A stretch of DNA of 64,000 bases from an uncultured Acidobacteriia bacterium. GTDB lineage: Bacteria > Acidobacteriota > Terriglobia > Bryobacterales > Bryobacteraceae. Of the stretch, positions 1 to 9,135 are shown piece after piece (within the stretch, counting starts at the first letter, position 1; each line of letters opens with the position of its first letter). The notes beneath the pieces are model-generated. The model saw nothing but the letters and a program-made list of their open reading frames with translations, did not search any database and was not told the origin of the DNA. The stretch spans positions 36,397 through 100,396 of the forward strand of contig CAIYHG010000124.1 in NCBI GenBank assembly GCA_903925975.1, read 5' to 3'. The translations under genes were made by a program, and so were the position numbers.

Positions 1-2
1 CG

Positions 3-299
3 CAGGCGGCGCCTTACCCCGGAGCGAACCTGTTCTCCCTCGCCAGCGGAGGCGCCATCTACATCCGCGACCCGCATCAGAAGGTGGTGGAGCGGCAGTT
101 GAACGGCGGGGTGTTCTGCCCGCTCACGGATAAGGACTGGCGGCTGATCCGCCCCTACCTCGAAGAGAACGAGCGGCTCTTCGGCGTCAAGGTGCAGGAT
201 CTGCTGACCGTGGACGGCCAGCTCCGCGAGCCGCAGAGCGTCTACCGCAAGGTGGGGGCCGTGTCGCTTTCGATATTGGCCGGGGAGAAGAAGAAATGA
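3..299 (+). CDS. C-terminal part of a GXGXG / glutamate synthase alpha-subunit-like domain protein (truncated by window edge)
   Basis: Frame open from base 3 (PGANLFSLASGGAIYIRDPHQKVVERQLNGGVFCPLTDKDWRLIRPYLEENERLFGV); resembles the C-terminus of the archaeal-type GltB GXGXG domain; stop overlaps the ATG of hdrC. Confidence 0.5.
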   Translation, partial: QAAPYPGANLFSLASGGAIYIRDPHQKVVERQLNGGVFCPLTDKDWRLIRPYLEENERLFGVKVQDLLTVDGQLREPQSVYRKVGAVSLSILAGEKKK

Positions 300-868
300 C
301 GGGCGGGATGGCTCCATCAATCGAGATCGAGAGCATCGGCGGCAGTCTGGCGGGCGATGTGCAAGCGCGCAGCGGGACCTCGCCGATGAGCTGCTTTCAG
401 TGCGCAAAATGCTCCAGCGGTTGCCCGGTTGCCGCCCGCGCCGATATCAAGCCGCACGAATTGGTACGCATGGTGCAGATGGATCAGCGCGAGGCGGTGC
501 TCTCCAGCCGCTTCATCTGGGAGTGCACGTCCTGCCAGACGTGCGCCACGCGATGCCCGCAGAACGTCAGCGTTGCCGGCATGAATGACGCCTTGCGCGC
601 CATGAGCCGCGCCGCCGCGGCGCCTGCCCCGAGCACCGTGCCCGCGTTTACCGAGGTCTTCCTGGACGCCGTACGCAACCGCGGACGCGTATCCGAGCTG
701 GCTCTGATGATCCGCTACAAGCTGCGTACGGGGCGGTTCTTTGAGGACGCGGACAAAGCGCCGGTGATGTTGAAGAAGGGCAAGCTGCCGCTGTTCGGAA
801 CGCAAGTGGGCGGCAAGAGCGAGCGCAAGGCTCTGTTTGCGCGCGCCGCCAAGGGAGGCGCGAAGTGA
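296..868 (+). CDS. hdrC: Heterodisulfide reductase subunit C-like 4Fe-4S protein
   Basis: Two CxxCxxCxxxC clusters (CFQCAKCSSGCP, CTSCQTCATRCP) in a 190-aa protein, followed by HdrB and HdrA. Confidence 0.85.
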   Translation: MTGGMAPSIEIESIGGSLAGDVQARSGTSPMSCFQCAKCSSGCPVAARADIKPHELVRMVQMDQREAVLSSRFIWECTSCQTCATRCPQNVSVAGMNDALRAMSRAAAAPAPSTVPAFTEVFLDAVRNRGRVSELALMIRYKLRTGRFFEDADKAPVMLKKGKLPLFGTQVGGKSERKALFARAAKGGAK

Positions 869-1737
869 GTTACACATTCTTTCCAGGCTGCTCGCTCGAA
901 GGCTCGGCCAAAGACTTCCACAGCTCCACCATGGCCGTCGCGGCGAAACTGGGTCTGGGCCTGCCCGAACTGAAGGATTGGATCTGCTGCGGCTCTACCG
1001 CGGCTCACGCAAGCGACCCGCTGCTGGCCGACGCACTTCCCGCGAAAAGTCTCTCGGCCGCGGGCGGCGCCACCGTAGCGGTGGCCTGCGCCGCCTGTTA
1101 CTCCCGCCTCAAGACGGCGAACCATCACATAGCCTCCGATGCCGCGCTACGAGCCAAAGTCGCCGAAGTTGTGGGGCGCGACTACGACGGCCGCACGCCC
1201 GTGCTGCACATGCTGGAGATTCTTTGCCGGGACGTAGGCCTCGACCGAATCGCGGCGGCCGTCAGCCGTCCGCTGTCCGGGTTGAAAGTGGCTTGCTACT
1301 ACGGCTGCCTGCTGGCGCGTCCGCCAGAGATCACGAACTTCGATGACGCCGAGAACCCCACGCTGATGGACAAGCTCATGGAGGCGGCCGGGGCAGAGCC
1401 AGTCGATTGGCCGTACAAAACTGAATGCTGCGGAGCGAGCGCGTCCATCACGGATTCGAGCATCGTGCTCGATCTGGGCAACAAGATCTTGGCGATGGCC
1501 CAGACGGCCGGCGCCGATTGCATCGTGACGGCGTGCCCTCTGTGCCAGTTGAACCTGGACCTTCGGCAGAAGGACATGGAAGCCAGATTCGGGCGCACGT
1601 ATAACCTGCCGGTGTTCTACTTCACGCAGTTGCTGGGCCTGGCCATGGGCTGCCCGGCGGACAAACTATCGCTGGCAAGTTTGGTGGTGGAGCCGCAGGC
1701 GTTGCTCCAAGCCAAGGGAATCGGCGCTGAGGCATGA
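865..1737 (+). CDS. hdrB: Heterodisulfide reductase subunit B-like protein (CCG domains)
   Basis: SYTFFPGCSLEGSAKDF start and cysteine-rich CCG motifs (CCGSTAAH..CAACYSRL; CCGASAS..CPLCQLNLD). Confidence 0.9.
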   Translation: MSYTFFPGCSLEGSAKDFHSSTMAVAAKLGLGLPELKDWICCGSTAAHASDPLLADALPAKSLSAAGGATVAVACAACYSRLKTANHHIASDAALRAKVAEVVGRDYDGRTPVLHMLEILCRDVGLDRIAAAVSRPLSGLKVACYYGCLLARPPEITNFDDAENPTLMDKLMEAAGAEPVDWPYKTECCGASASITDSSIVLDLGNKILAMAQTAGADCIVTACPLCQLNLDLRQKDMEARFGRTYNLPVFYFTQLLGLAMGCPADKLSLASLVVEPQALLQAKGIGAEA

Positions 1738-4700
1738 CTATGATCTCGAAGAAGGAGAATGCGCATCACGCGCCTGAGGCTGTGGGCGCGGTGTTGGTCT
1801 GCGGCGCGGGCATCGCCGGCATCCAGGCGTCTCTCGATCTCGCCGAGAGCGGCTTCAAAGTCTACCTCCTGGATTCTTCCCCCGCCATCGGCGGGCGGAT
1901 GGCCCAGCTCGATAAGACGTTCCCCACCGGCGACTGCGCCATGTGTACGCTCTCGCCCAAGCTGGTGGAGTGCGCGCGGAACAAGAACATCGAGATCATC
2001 ACGCTCGCCGATGTGCAGGAAGTCTCTGGCGAGCCGGGCAATTTCAAGGTCAAGATCCGGCAGAACCCGCGCTACGTGGATCTGAGCAAGTGCAACGCGT
2101 GCGGAGACTGCACCGACGCCTGCCCCGTGGATCTTCCCAACGAATTCGACCGCAAGTTGGGGACGCGGAAGGCCATCTTCCGCCCCTATCCGCAAGCCAT
2201 TCCGAACGTCTTTGGAATCTCGAAGGCCGAAGGGCGCGCGCCGTGTAAATCGGAGTGCCCGGCCGGCGTGAATGCGCAGGGCTACGTGGCCCTGGTGGCC
2301 GCCGGCAAGTTCAAGGAAGCTTACGACCTGATTCGCGAGCGCTGCCCTCTGCCCGCCGCGTGCGGGCGCGTATGCCAGCACCCTTGCGAGGAGAGTTGCA
2401 ACCGCGGCGAGATCGATGAAGCCGTTTCCGTCCGCAATCTGAAGCGCTTCGTGGCCGATTACATTCACGCCAACCCGGAACAGTATCCGGCCGCCAAGCC
2501 GCGCGCATCGAAGCAGACCGCGAAAGTTGCCGTGATCGGCGGCGGCCCCGCCGGGCTGACTGCCAGCGCGGATCTGGCGCTGCTGGGATACGGCGTCACG
2601 CTCTTTGAAGCGCAGCCCCATCTGGGCGGCATGCTGCGTTACGGCATTCCCGCTTATCGCCTGCCCAATGACGTGCTGGATAAGGAAATCCAGTACATTC
2701 TCGATCTCGGCGTGGAAGCCAGAACGAACGCGCCCGTGGCCGATCCGGCAAGTCTCTTGCAGTCCGGATTCAACGCGGTGTTCGCTGCGCCCGGCGCCTG
2801 GATCAGCCGCAAGCTGGGCATCGCGGGCGAGGATGCGCCTGGCGTATGGGCCGGCCTGGATTTCCTGCGCGACGTCAACAGCGGCAAGACGCCGGTGATC
2901 GGTCCGAACGTAGTCGTGATCGGCGGCGGCGACGTGGCCATGGATGCGGCCCGCTGCGCTCTGCGCATGCCCGGCGTGAAGACGGTGCGCGTGGCGTGTT
3001 TGGAGAGCCGCGCCGAGATGCCGGCCCACTCCTGGGAAGCGGCCGAGGCGCTCGAAGAGGGCGTGGTCTTCCACAATGGCCTGGGCCCCGTACGCATCGA
3101 GATAGTGGGCGGCAAGGTCGCCGGAATTTCTTTCCGCGCCTGCACCAGCGTGTTCGACGAGAGTAAGCGGTTCAATCCCAAGTTCGACGATTCCAAAACG
3201 AGTTCACTGGCGGCCGATACCGTGATCGTGACCATCGGCCAGGGTATCGATTCGGCCGGGTTGGGCGTGGCCACCGGTCCCGGTGGACGGATCGGCGCCG
3301 ATAGATATTCCCAAGCCACGAACGTTCCTGGAATTTTCGCGGGCGGCGACGCGGTGCTGGGGCCGGCATCCATGGTGGATGCGATGGCGCAGGGGCACCG
3401 GGCGGCCGAATCCATCGACGCCTATTTGCGCGGCGCCCGGGCGGCGCAGGCGCCGCTATTGAACACGCTTCCGGAAAAGGCTCCCAATCCCCGGCCTGAC
3501 GCTCCCCGGCAGGACCGCGTGGCGATGCCGCATTCCGCTCCGGCGGCGCGCCTGGGAAGCTTTACCGAAATCGACCTGGGCTACAGCCCGGAGCAGGCTA
3601 TCGCCGAGGCGCGGCGCTGCCTGGCTTGCGGCGGGTGCAGCGAGTGCATGCAGTGCGTGAAGGCCTGCTCGGCAGGGGCCGTGCGGCACGATCAACTGCC
3701 GGGCGAGCGCGAGATCGCCGTGGGCAGCGTGCTCCTCACGCCCGGTTTTGAGACGTTCCAGGCATCGCTCCGCGGCGAGTTCGGCCACGGGCGCTACCCC
3801 AATGTTCTTTCGAGCATTCAGTTCGAGCGCATGCTCTCGGCTGCCGGTCCAACGGGCGGCCACGTGCAGCGTCCCTCGGATGGCGGCGAAGTTAAGAAGA
3901 TCGCGTTCATCCAATGCGTGGGCAGCCGCGACGCGGCGCGGGGCAATAATTACTGCTCGTCCATCTGCTGCATGAGCGCCACCAAGGAAGCCATGGTGGC
4001 GATCGAACACGCGCAGGGAAAGGAGATGGAAGTATCCATCTTCTGCATGGACGTGCGCGCGTTCGGCAAGGACTTCGATAACTACGTCAACCGCGCCCGC
4101 GACGAGAACGGCGTGAAGTACATACGCGCGATTCCCTCCCGCGTGATCGAGACGCCCGGTTCGAAGAACCCGGCGGTTCGCTACTTCGACCAGAGCGGCT
4201 CCGAACAGCAACAGGAGTACGACTTGGTGGTGCTCAGCGTGGGGATGCGCGTTCCCGCCGAACTGCGGCAGTTAGCCGCCCGGCTGGGCGTGGAGCTCAA
4301 CGAATTCGGTTTTGCGCAAACGGGGCGACTCGCTCCGCAGGAAACTTCCCGGCCCGGCATCTATGTGGCAGGGGCGTTCCAGGAGCCCAAGGACATTCCC
4401 GAAGCCGTGGCGCAAGCCTCGGCGGCGGCCGTGTGCGCGATGGACCGGCTGGCCCAATCTCGCGGCACGATGATCCAGCGGCGCGAGTACCCTTGGGAGC
4501 GCGACATCACGGACGAAGAGCCGCGCGTGGGCGTATTCATCTGCCACTGCGGCAGCAATATCGCCTCGGTGGTGGATGTGGAGAAGGTGGCCCAATCCGC
4601 CGCGCGCATGCCCAACGTTCTGCATGCCGAAGCGAGTCTTTACACCTGCTCGGATACGAACCAGCAGCACATCAAGGACATGATCAAGACGCACCGGCTC

Positions 4701-6206
4701 AACCGGTTGGTCGTGGCCTCGTGCTCGCCGCGCACGCACGAAGTACTGTTCCAGGAGACGCTGCGCGATAGCGGACTGAATCAGTACCTGTTCGCGATGA
4801 CCAATATCCGCGACCAGGATTCCTGGGTTCATAAGACCGACCACGTTGCCGCGACCGAGAAGGCCGTGGACCTGATGCAGATGGCCGTGGCGCGCGCGTG
4901 GCATCTGAAGCCGCTGCAAACCGGCCAACTGCCCGTGACCGCTTCGGCGCTCATCATCGGCGGCGGGTTAGCGGGTATGACGGCGGCGATGGCCATCGCC
5001 GGCCAGGGCTTCGCAGTGCATCTGGTGGAGAAGGAGGCGGCTCTCGGCGGCCTTCTGCGCGGCATCCACAACACGCTCGATGGCGCGGATGTGCAAGCCC
5101 ACCTGAAGCAACTCGTCGCCAAGGTGCAGGCGAATTCCAAGATCCGCGTGTACTTGAATGCCACCCCGGCCAGCATTAAGGGCCATGTGGGCAACTTCAA
5201 GAGCGTGCTGAACGTGGCGGGAACGGAGACGCCCATCAGCCACGGAGTTGTGATCATCGCCTCCGGCGGGCAGGAACGAACGACCGAACTTTACCTGCAC
5301 GGCAAGAACCCGCACGTGACCACGCAGTCGAAGCTCGAAGCCGCGCTGGCGGGCGGAAAACTGCCGCCCGAACTGGCGGGCAAGCAGTCTCCCACGGTGG
5401 TGATGATTCAGTGCGTGGAGAGCCGTAACGATAAGAACCCTTATTGCAGCCGGGTCTGCTGTTCGGAAGCGGTGAAGAACGCGCTGGAGATCAAACGGCG
5501 GCTGCCGCAGGCCAGAGTGGCCGTGCTGGGCCGCGACATCCGCACCTACGGATTCCGCGAGCTGCAATTTGAAGCGGCGCGCAAGGCCGGGGTGCTGTTC
5601 ATCCGCTATCCGGAGAAGAGCGACCCGGTGGTGACCGAAGAGAACGGCCAGCTCAAGGTGACGGTCCATGACGTGGCGAGCAATCGCGAAGTCACGCTGC
5701 GGCCGGACCTGCTGACGCTCTCGACCGGTATTGCTCCGGCGGCTGACAATCCGATACTTTCGGGGCTGCTGCGGAGCGCGTTAACGGCGGATGGCTTCTT
5801 TCTTGAAGCGCACCCGAAACTTCGCCCGGTGGACCTTGCCAATGAAGGCGAGTTCCTCTGCGGCGTCGCGCACTCGCCCAGATCCATCGACGAGACCATC
5901 GCGCAGGCGCAGGCGGCCGCGGGGCGGGCCACCACGATACTCTCCAAGACACACCTGGAGATTCCCGGACAAGTGGCGCGCGTCAACACCGAAGACTGCG
6001 TCGCGTGCGCCACGTGCGTGAAGGTTTGCCCGTACGGCGCGCCGATGATCAACAGTCTCAAGAAGGCGGAAATCCAGGGCGCCAAGTGCATGGGCTGCGG
6101 AAGTTGCGCGGCGGCCTGCCCGGCCAGGACCATCACCCTCCAGCACCAGGAAAGCGAGGCCGTGGTGGCGATGCTCGATGAGTTGCTCGTGGGAGTGAAC
6201 GCATGA
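1734..6206 (+). CDS. hdrA: Tandem HdrA-like protein with an embedded GltD/NADPH:acceptor oxidoreductase-like FAD-NAD(P) module
   Basis: 1490 aa; three flavin Rossmann motifs (GAGIAG, GGGPAG, GGGLAG), GltD-like CKSECPAGVNAQGY..CGRVCQHPCEESCNRG and GGGDVAMDAAR, canonical HdrA GVFICHCGSNI..CSPRTHE, C-terminal double 4Fe-4S ferredoxin. Confidence 0.9.
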   Translation: MTMISKKENAHHAPEAVGAVLVCGAGIAGIQASLDLAESGFKVYLLDSSPAIGGRMAQLDKTFPTGDCAMCTLSPKLVECARNKNIEIITLADVQEVSGEPGNFKVKIRQNPRYVDLSKCNACGDCTDACPVDLPNEFDRKLGTRKAIFRPYPQAIPNVFGISKAEGRAPCKSECPAGVNAQGYVALVAAGKFKEAYDLIRERCPLPAACGRVCQHPCEESCNRGEIDEAVSVRNLKRFVADYIHANPEQYPAAKPRASKQTAKVAVIGGGPAGLTASADLALLGYGVTLFEAQPHLGGMLRYGIPAYRLPNDVLDKEIQYILDLGVEARTNAPVADPASLLQSGFNAVFAAPGAWISRKLGIAGEDAPGVWAGLDFLRDVNSGKTPVIGPNVVVIGGGDVAMDAARCALRMPGVKTVRVACLESRAEMPAHSWEAAEALEEGVVFHNGLGPVRIEIVGGKVAGISFRACTSVFDESKRFNPKFDDSKTSSLAADTVIVTIGQGIDSAGLGVATGPGGRIGADRYSQATNVPGIFAGGDAVLGPASMVDAMAQGHRAAESIDAYLRGARAAQAPLLNTLPEKAPNPRPDAPRQDRVAMPHSAPAARLGSFTEIDLGYSPEQAIAEARRCLACGGCSECMQCVKACSAGAVRHDQLPGEREIAVGSVLLTPGFETFQASLRGEFGHGRYPNVLSSIQFERMLSAAGPTGGHVQRPSDGGEVKKIAFIQCVGSRDAARGNNYCSSICCMSATKEAMVAIEHAQGKEMEVSIFCMDVRAFGKDFDNYVNRARDENGVKYIRAIPSRVIETPGSKNPAVRYFDQSGSEQQQEYDLVVLSVGMRVPAELRQLAARLGVELNEFGFAQTGRLAPQETSRPGIYVAGAFQEPKDIPEAVAQASAAAVCAMDRLAQSRGTMIQRREYPWERDITDEEPRVGVFICHCGSNIASVVDVEKVAQSAARMPNVLHAEASLYTCSDTNQQHIKDMIKTHRLNRLVVASCSPRTHEVLFQETLRDSGLNQYLFAMTNIRDQDSWVHKTDHVAATEKAVDLMQMAVARAWHLKPLQTGQLPVTASALIIGGGLAGMTAAMAIAGQGFAVHLVEKEAALGGLLRGIHNTLDGADVQAHLKQLVAKVQANSKIRVYLNATPASIKGHVGNFKSVLNVAGTETPISHGVVIIASGGQERTTELYLHGKNPHVTTQSKLEAALAGGKLPPELAGKQSPTVVMIQCVESRNDKNPYCSRVCCSEAVKNALEIKRRLPQARVAVLGRDIRTYGFRELQFEAARKAGVLFIRYPEKSDPVVTEENGQLKVTVHDVASNREVTLRPDLLTLSTGIAPAADNPILSGLLRSALTADGFFLEAHPKLRPVDLANEGEFLCGVAHSPRSIDETIAQAQAAAGRATTILSKTHLEIPGQVARVNTEDCVACATCVKVCPYGAPMINSLKKAEIQGAKCMGCGSCAAACPARTITLQHQESEAVVAMLDELLVGVNA

Positions 6207-6682
6207 TTCAAACGGATCGAGAAGAAACCACGGCGACTGTTGCCGGCGCCTGGGAACCGCAGGTGATCGCTTTCTGCTGCAATTTCTGCGCGTATGCGGC
6301 GGCCGATCTGGCGGGCGCGAAACGCATGCAGTATCCCGTAAACGTGCGGATCATCCTTACGCCGTGCACGGGCAAGATCGAAATGGAACACATCCTCGAT
6401 GCCTTCGAAAAAGGTATCGACGGAATCCTGGTGGCGGGGTGCCTCGAAGGCGGCTGCCACTTCATCGAGGGCAACCTGCGGGCGCGCAAGCGCACCGACC
6501 GTATCCGCGAGATGCTCGACGAAATCGGCGTTGGCTCGAAGCGGCTGAAGATGGTGAATTTCTCGGCCGCCGAAGCGCCGGCCTTCGTCAGGCACGTTAC
6601 CGAGATTGTCGAAACCGTTCGTGCGCTGGGTCCGAATCCCCTGAAAAAGTCATCGCAGAAAGAGAGCGCGGTAGAAGCATGA
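6203..6682 (+). CDS. mvhD: Hydrogenase iron-sulfur subunit (MvhD/FrhD family)
   Basis: CCNFCAYAAADLAG..VRIILTPCTGKIEMEHILDAFEKGIDGILVAGCLEGGCHFIEGN motif set. Confidence 0.88.
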   Translation: MIQTDREETTATVAGAWEPQVIAFCCNFCAYAAADLAGAKRMQYPVNVRIILTPCTGKIEMEHILDAFEKGIDGILVAGCLEGGCHFIEGNLRARKRTDRIREMLDEIGVGSKRLKMVNFSAAEAPAFVRHVTEIVETVRALGPNPLKKSSQKESAVEA

Positions 6683-7347
6683 TAGTCGCCACCCCCAAAT
6701 CCGTTACCGAACTGAAGAACACGATTGCGCAGCACGGCAAGGTCCTGTTTGTGGGCTGCGGCACGTGCGTTACGGTGTGTCTGGCCGGCGGCGAGCGCGA
6801 GGTCGGCATCGCCTCCTATGCCGTGCGCATGGCGCGCAAGATTGAGGGCAAGCCGCTCCAGCTTTCGCAGATGACGATTGAGCGCCAGTGCGAAAACGAG
6901 TTCATCAAGGATGTGGCGGAGGAAGCCGCCAAGGTGGACGCCATCGTATCGTTCGCCTGCGGCGCCGGCGTGCAGGCGATGGCCGAGCGCTTCCCCGGCA
7001 AGCCGGTCTACCCCGCGCTGAACACGCAGTTCCTCGGCATTCTGGAAGAGCAGGCCGTCTGGACGGAGAAATGCCTGGGCTGCGGCGATTGCATGCTGGC
7101 GCAATTCGGCGGCATATGCCCCGTGACCAGATGCGCCAAACGCATGCTGAACGGCCCCTGCGGCGGCTCCACCGAAAAGCACTGCGAAGTGTCTGCCGAC
7201 CGTCCCTGCGCCTGGCAGTTAATCTACAAGCGCCTGGAGAGCGTCGGCCAACTAGACCGGTTAGACGCCATCATGCCCCCGAAGGACTGGAGCACCGCGT
7301 GGTACAGCGGCGCGAGGCAGGTTGTGAGAAAAGATCATCGGGTGTAA
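6679..7347 (+). CDS. metV: Methylenetetrahydrofolate reductase C-terminal-domain (MetV-like) iron-sulfur/zinc protein
   Basis: In-frame ATG at 6679 overlaps mvhD stop; CGTCVTVCLAGGEREV..CLGCGDCML..GICPVTRCAKRMLNGPCGG motifs. Confidence 0.8.
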   Translation: MIVATPKSVTELKNTIAQHGKVLFVGCGTCVTVCLAGGEREVGIASYAVRMARKIEGKPLQLSQMTIERQCENEFIKDVAEEAAKVDAIVSFACGAGVQAMAERFPGKPVYPALNTQFLGILEEQAVWTEKCLGCGDCMLAQFGGICPVTRCAKRMLNGPCGGSTEKHCEVSADRPCAWQLIYKRLESVGQLDRLDAIMPPKDWSTAWYSGARQVVRKDHRV

Positions 7348-7383
7348 GGGCCCGCGCAATCCTCGTGCGACTCGAGAAACAAA

Positions 7384-7403
7384 GCCGGTCATTGCTGACC
7401 GGC
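7384..7403. terminator. Perfect 8-bp stem-loop downstream of the hdr/metV operon (possible terminator, no clear T-run)
   Basis: GCCGGTCA-TTGC-TGACCGGC. Confidence 0.4.
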
Positions 7404-7556
7404 TGTCTGAGTCTCCCGTGCGGACAGGGGACTGAAGTCTCGGGCATACCGGTCAGCAAGGTGGGGCCTAGCTACGATTCAGGCCTACTTGTGCGACGAA
7501 CCCCGGACTAGCTCCAAGCGCGCTACCATTGATTTCTGCCGCTGCAGCGTCTTAGG

Positions 7557-8159
7557 GTGAACATGTTCCACAGTCCTTACCTCCGTTGCCCCGCGTGCGG
7601 GATTCTGGTATGCGACCCCACCTTCGATTTGGTGAGAGTAGATAACCCGGCGCCATGTTGTGGTGCGCACGGAGAATCTCGCAGCATCTGGCCCGGCCTC
7701 CAAGCAATCAAACTGCTGGAAATAGCACAAGACCAAGATCAGGAGTCGCCGGAGGGCCAACGAATATCGGTACTCTTCTTAGCCTCAGCCCTTGAATTGA
7801 TGCTAGAGGACGTTCTCGTAGAACTGCTCCAGCAGCACACAAATTCAGAGGCACTGCGGGAGGCAGTTCTGGACGCCCATCAGGGCGTTGAGCGGCGTCG
7901 CACCCTCTTTACTAAGCTCAATCGTGCGTCTCTCGGCGAGGTGTTAGCAGAGCAGTGGGGGAAGGAATTCTTGCAGGACTGGAAGACGCTAGCCGAGCGC
8001 AGGAACAAGATCGCACACGGCAAGTACTATTATCGAGACTCGAATGACTTGGAACTCGTTCGCAGGATAAGTAGTGGCCTTCTCCGCGCCTTCGTCGAAG
8101 TTCACAATCATGTAACGCGGCAGATGGCTGTTGATTCCGCTTGCGGTCCTACCCAGTAA
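7557..8159 (+). CDS. HEPN-like domain protein with N-terminal zinc-ribbon-like segment
   Basis: CPAC...CC near the N-terminus; RRNKIAHG matches the HEPN Rx4-6H motif. Confidence 0.5.
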   Translation: MNMFHSPYLRCPACGILVCDPTFDLVRVDNPAPCCGAHGESRSIWPGLQAIKLLEIAQDQDQESPEGQRISVLFLASALELMLEDVLVELLQQHTNSEALREAVLDAHQGVERRRTLFTKLNRASLGEVLAEQWGKEFLQDWKTLAERRNKIAHGKYYYRDSNDLELVRRISSGLLRAFVEVHNHVTRQMAVDSACGPTQ

Positions 8160-8328
8160 GGATTCTCCGGATTACTGCCCCGTCAGGCGGCGAGGGACGG
8201 CGGACAGTAACCAATCACTCCAATTCCGTTGAGAGTGCGCGGATCGCAGCGCTCAGCGGTAAGCGTCCCGCAGATTCTTCAATCCACGTCACAAACTGCT
8301 TATGCCGCAGTGCGGTATACTCCGAGAA

Positions 8329-8670
8329 GTGGACGATGCACGCGAGATCACGGTTTATCAGCTCCCGAAGTTCAAGGCTGAGGCGACGGAGTTGATGGGC
8401 GCCGATGGCATTGAGGCGCTGGCGATTTATTTGATTGACCATCCCGATGCCGGCGACGTGATGCCCGGGTCGGGTGGAGTCCGGAAGCTGCGATGGGCAG
8501 CGAAGGGCAAAGGGAAGCGCGGCGGCGCCAGGATCGTTTACCTGTACGTCGTGATTGCCGCCAGCGTTTACCTGATTCGTTGTTACGCCAAGAACGTCAA
8601 GACGGATCTGACCGCGGACGAGAAGAAACAACTACGGCAAATCGCGGCCCATCTGAAAGGAGCGCACTAG
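8329..8670 (+). CDS. RelE/HigB-like toxin of a type II toxin-antitoxin system
   Basis: GGVRKLRWAAKGKGKRGGARIVYLYV..VYLIRCYAKNVKTDLTADEKKQLRQIA typical RelE/HigB; followed by XRE antitoxin; GTG start at 8329 preferred over the 8302 ATG because a TATACT box lies between. Confidence 0.75.
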   Translation: MDDAREITVYQLPKFKAEATELMGADGIEALAIYLIDHPDAGDVMPGSGGVRKLRWAAKGKGKRGGARIVYLYVVIAASVYLIRCYAKNVKTDLTADEKKQLRQIAAHLKGAH

Positions 8671-8671
8671 A

Positions 8672-8983
8672 ATGCCCAGGAAGACCGGCGCGAAGAAGGC
8701 TACATTCGGCGCGGACTTGATCGAGGGAATGGGACTCGTACTGGCTCACCAGAGGGGCAAGGTGGAACTGGAGCAGGCCTGGCCGAAGCCGATCGATGTC
8801 AAAGCAATTCGCAAGCGGGTGAAAATGTCCCAAGCCGAATTCGCGCGGGCGTACGGCCTCAGCAAGCGAGCCTTACAGGAGTGGGAGCAGGGCGGCAGGC
8901 AGCCCGATTCGGCAGCGCGGGCCTACCTGACGGTGATCGCGAAGGAGCCGGCGGTAGTGCGCCGGGCATTGGCTAGCGAATGA
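8672..8983 (+). CDS. XRE-family HTH antitoxin (HigA-like)
   Basis: KRVKMSQAEFARAYGLSKRALQEWEQGGRQPDSAARAYLTVI helix-turn-helix. Confidence 0.8.
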   Translation: MPRKTGAKKATFGADLIEGMGLVLAHQRGKVELEQAWPKPIDVKAIRKRVKMSQAEFARAYGLSKRALQEWEQGGRQPDSAARAYLTVIAKEPAVVRRALASE

Positions 8984-9130
8984 ACAGGAGGCCCGTTCGC
9001 TCCGTTCTCCGCTCCCTGCGGAACGCGGCCAGCGGAGAGTCAAATTCGCGCTTGAACGCGCGGCTGAACGCCGCCCCGGATTCATCGCCTACGTCGCCGG
9101 TGATCTCCGTAGCGCTGACAGCTTGCGTCG
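8973..9130 (-). pseudogene. Remnant of the C-terminus of an AraC-family regulator
   Basis: Minus-strand frame reads ..ITGDVGDESGAAFSRAFKREFDSPLAAFRRERR..stop, the signature AraC C-terminal helix, with no upstream domain. Confidence 0.5.
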
Positions 9131-9135
9131 GTGAC

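Noticed and set aside
317-877. Long antisense ORFs throughout the GC-rich coding regions (for example 317-877 minus, 1617-3074 minus, 21427-23199 minus, 42238-43434 minus, 54581-56488 plus)
   Set aside because: Each mirrors a well-supported gene on the opposite strand, has low-complexity Arg/His/Ala-rich composition and no recognisable motif; expected by-product of high GC.
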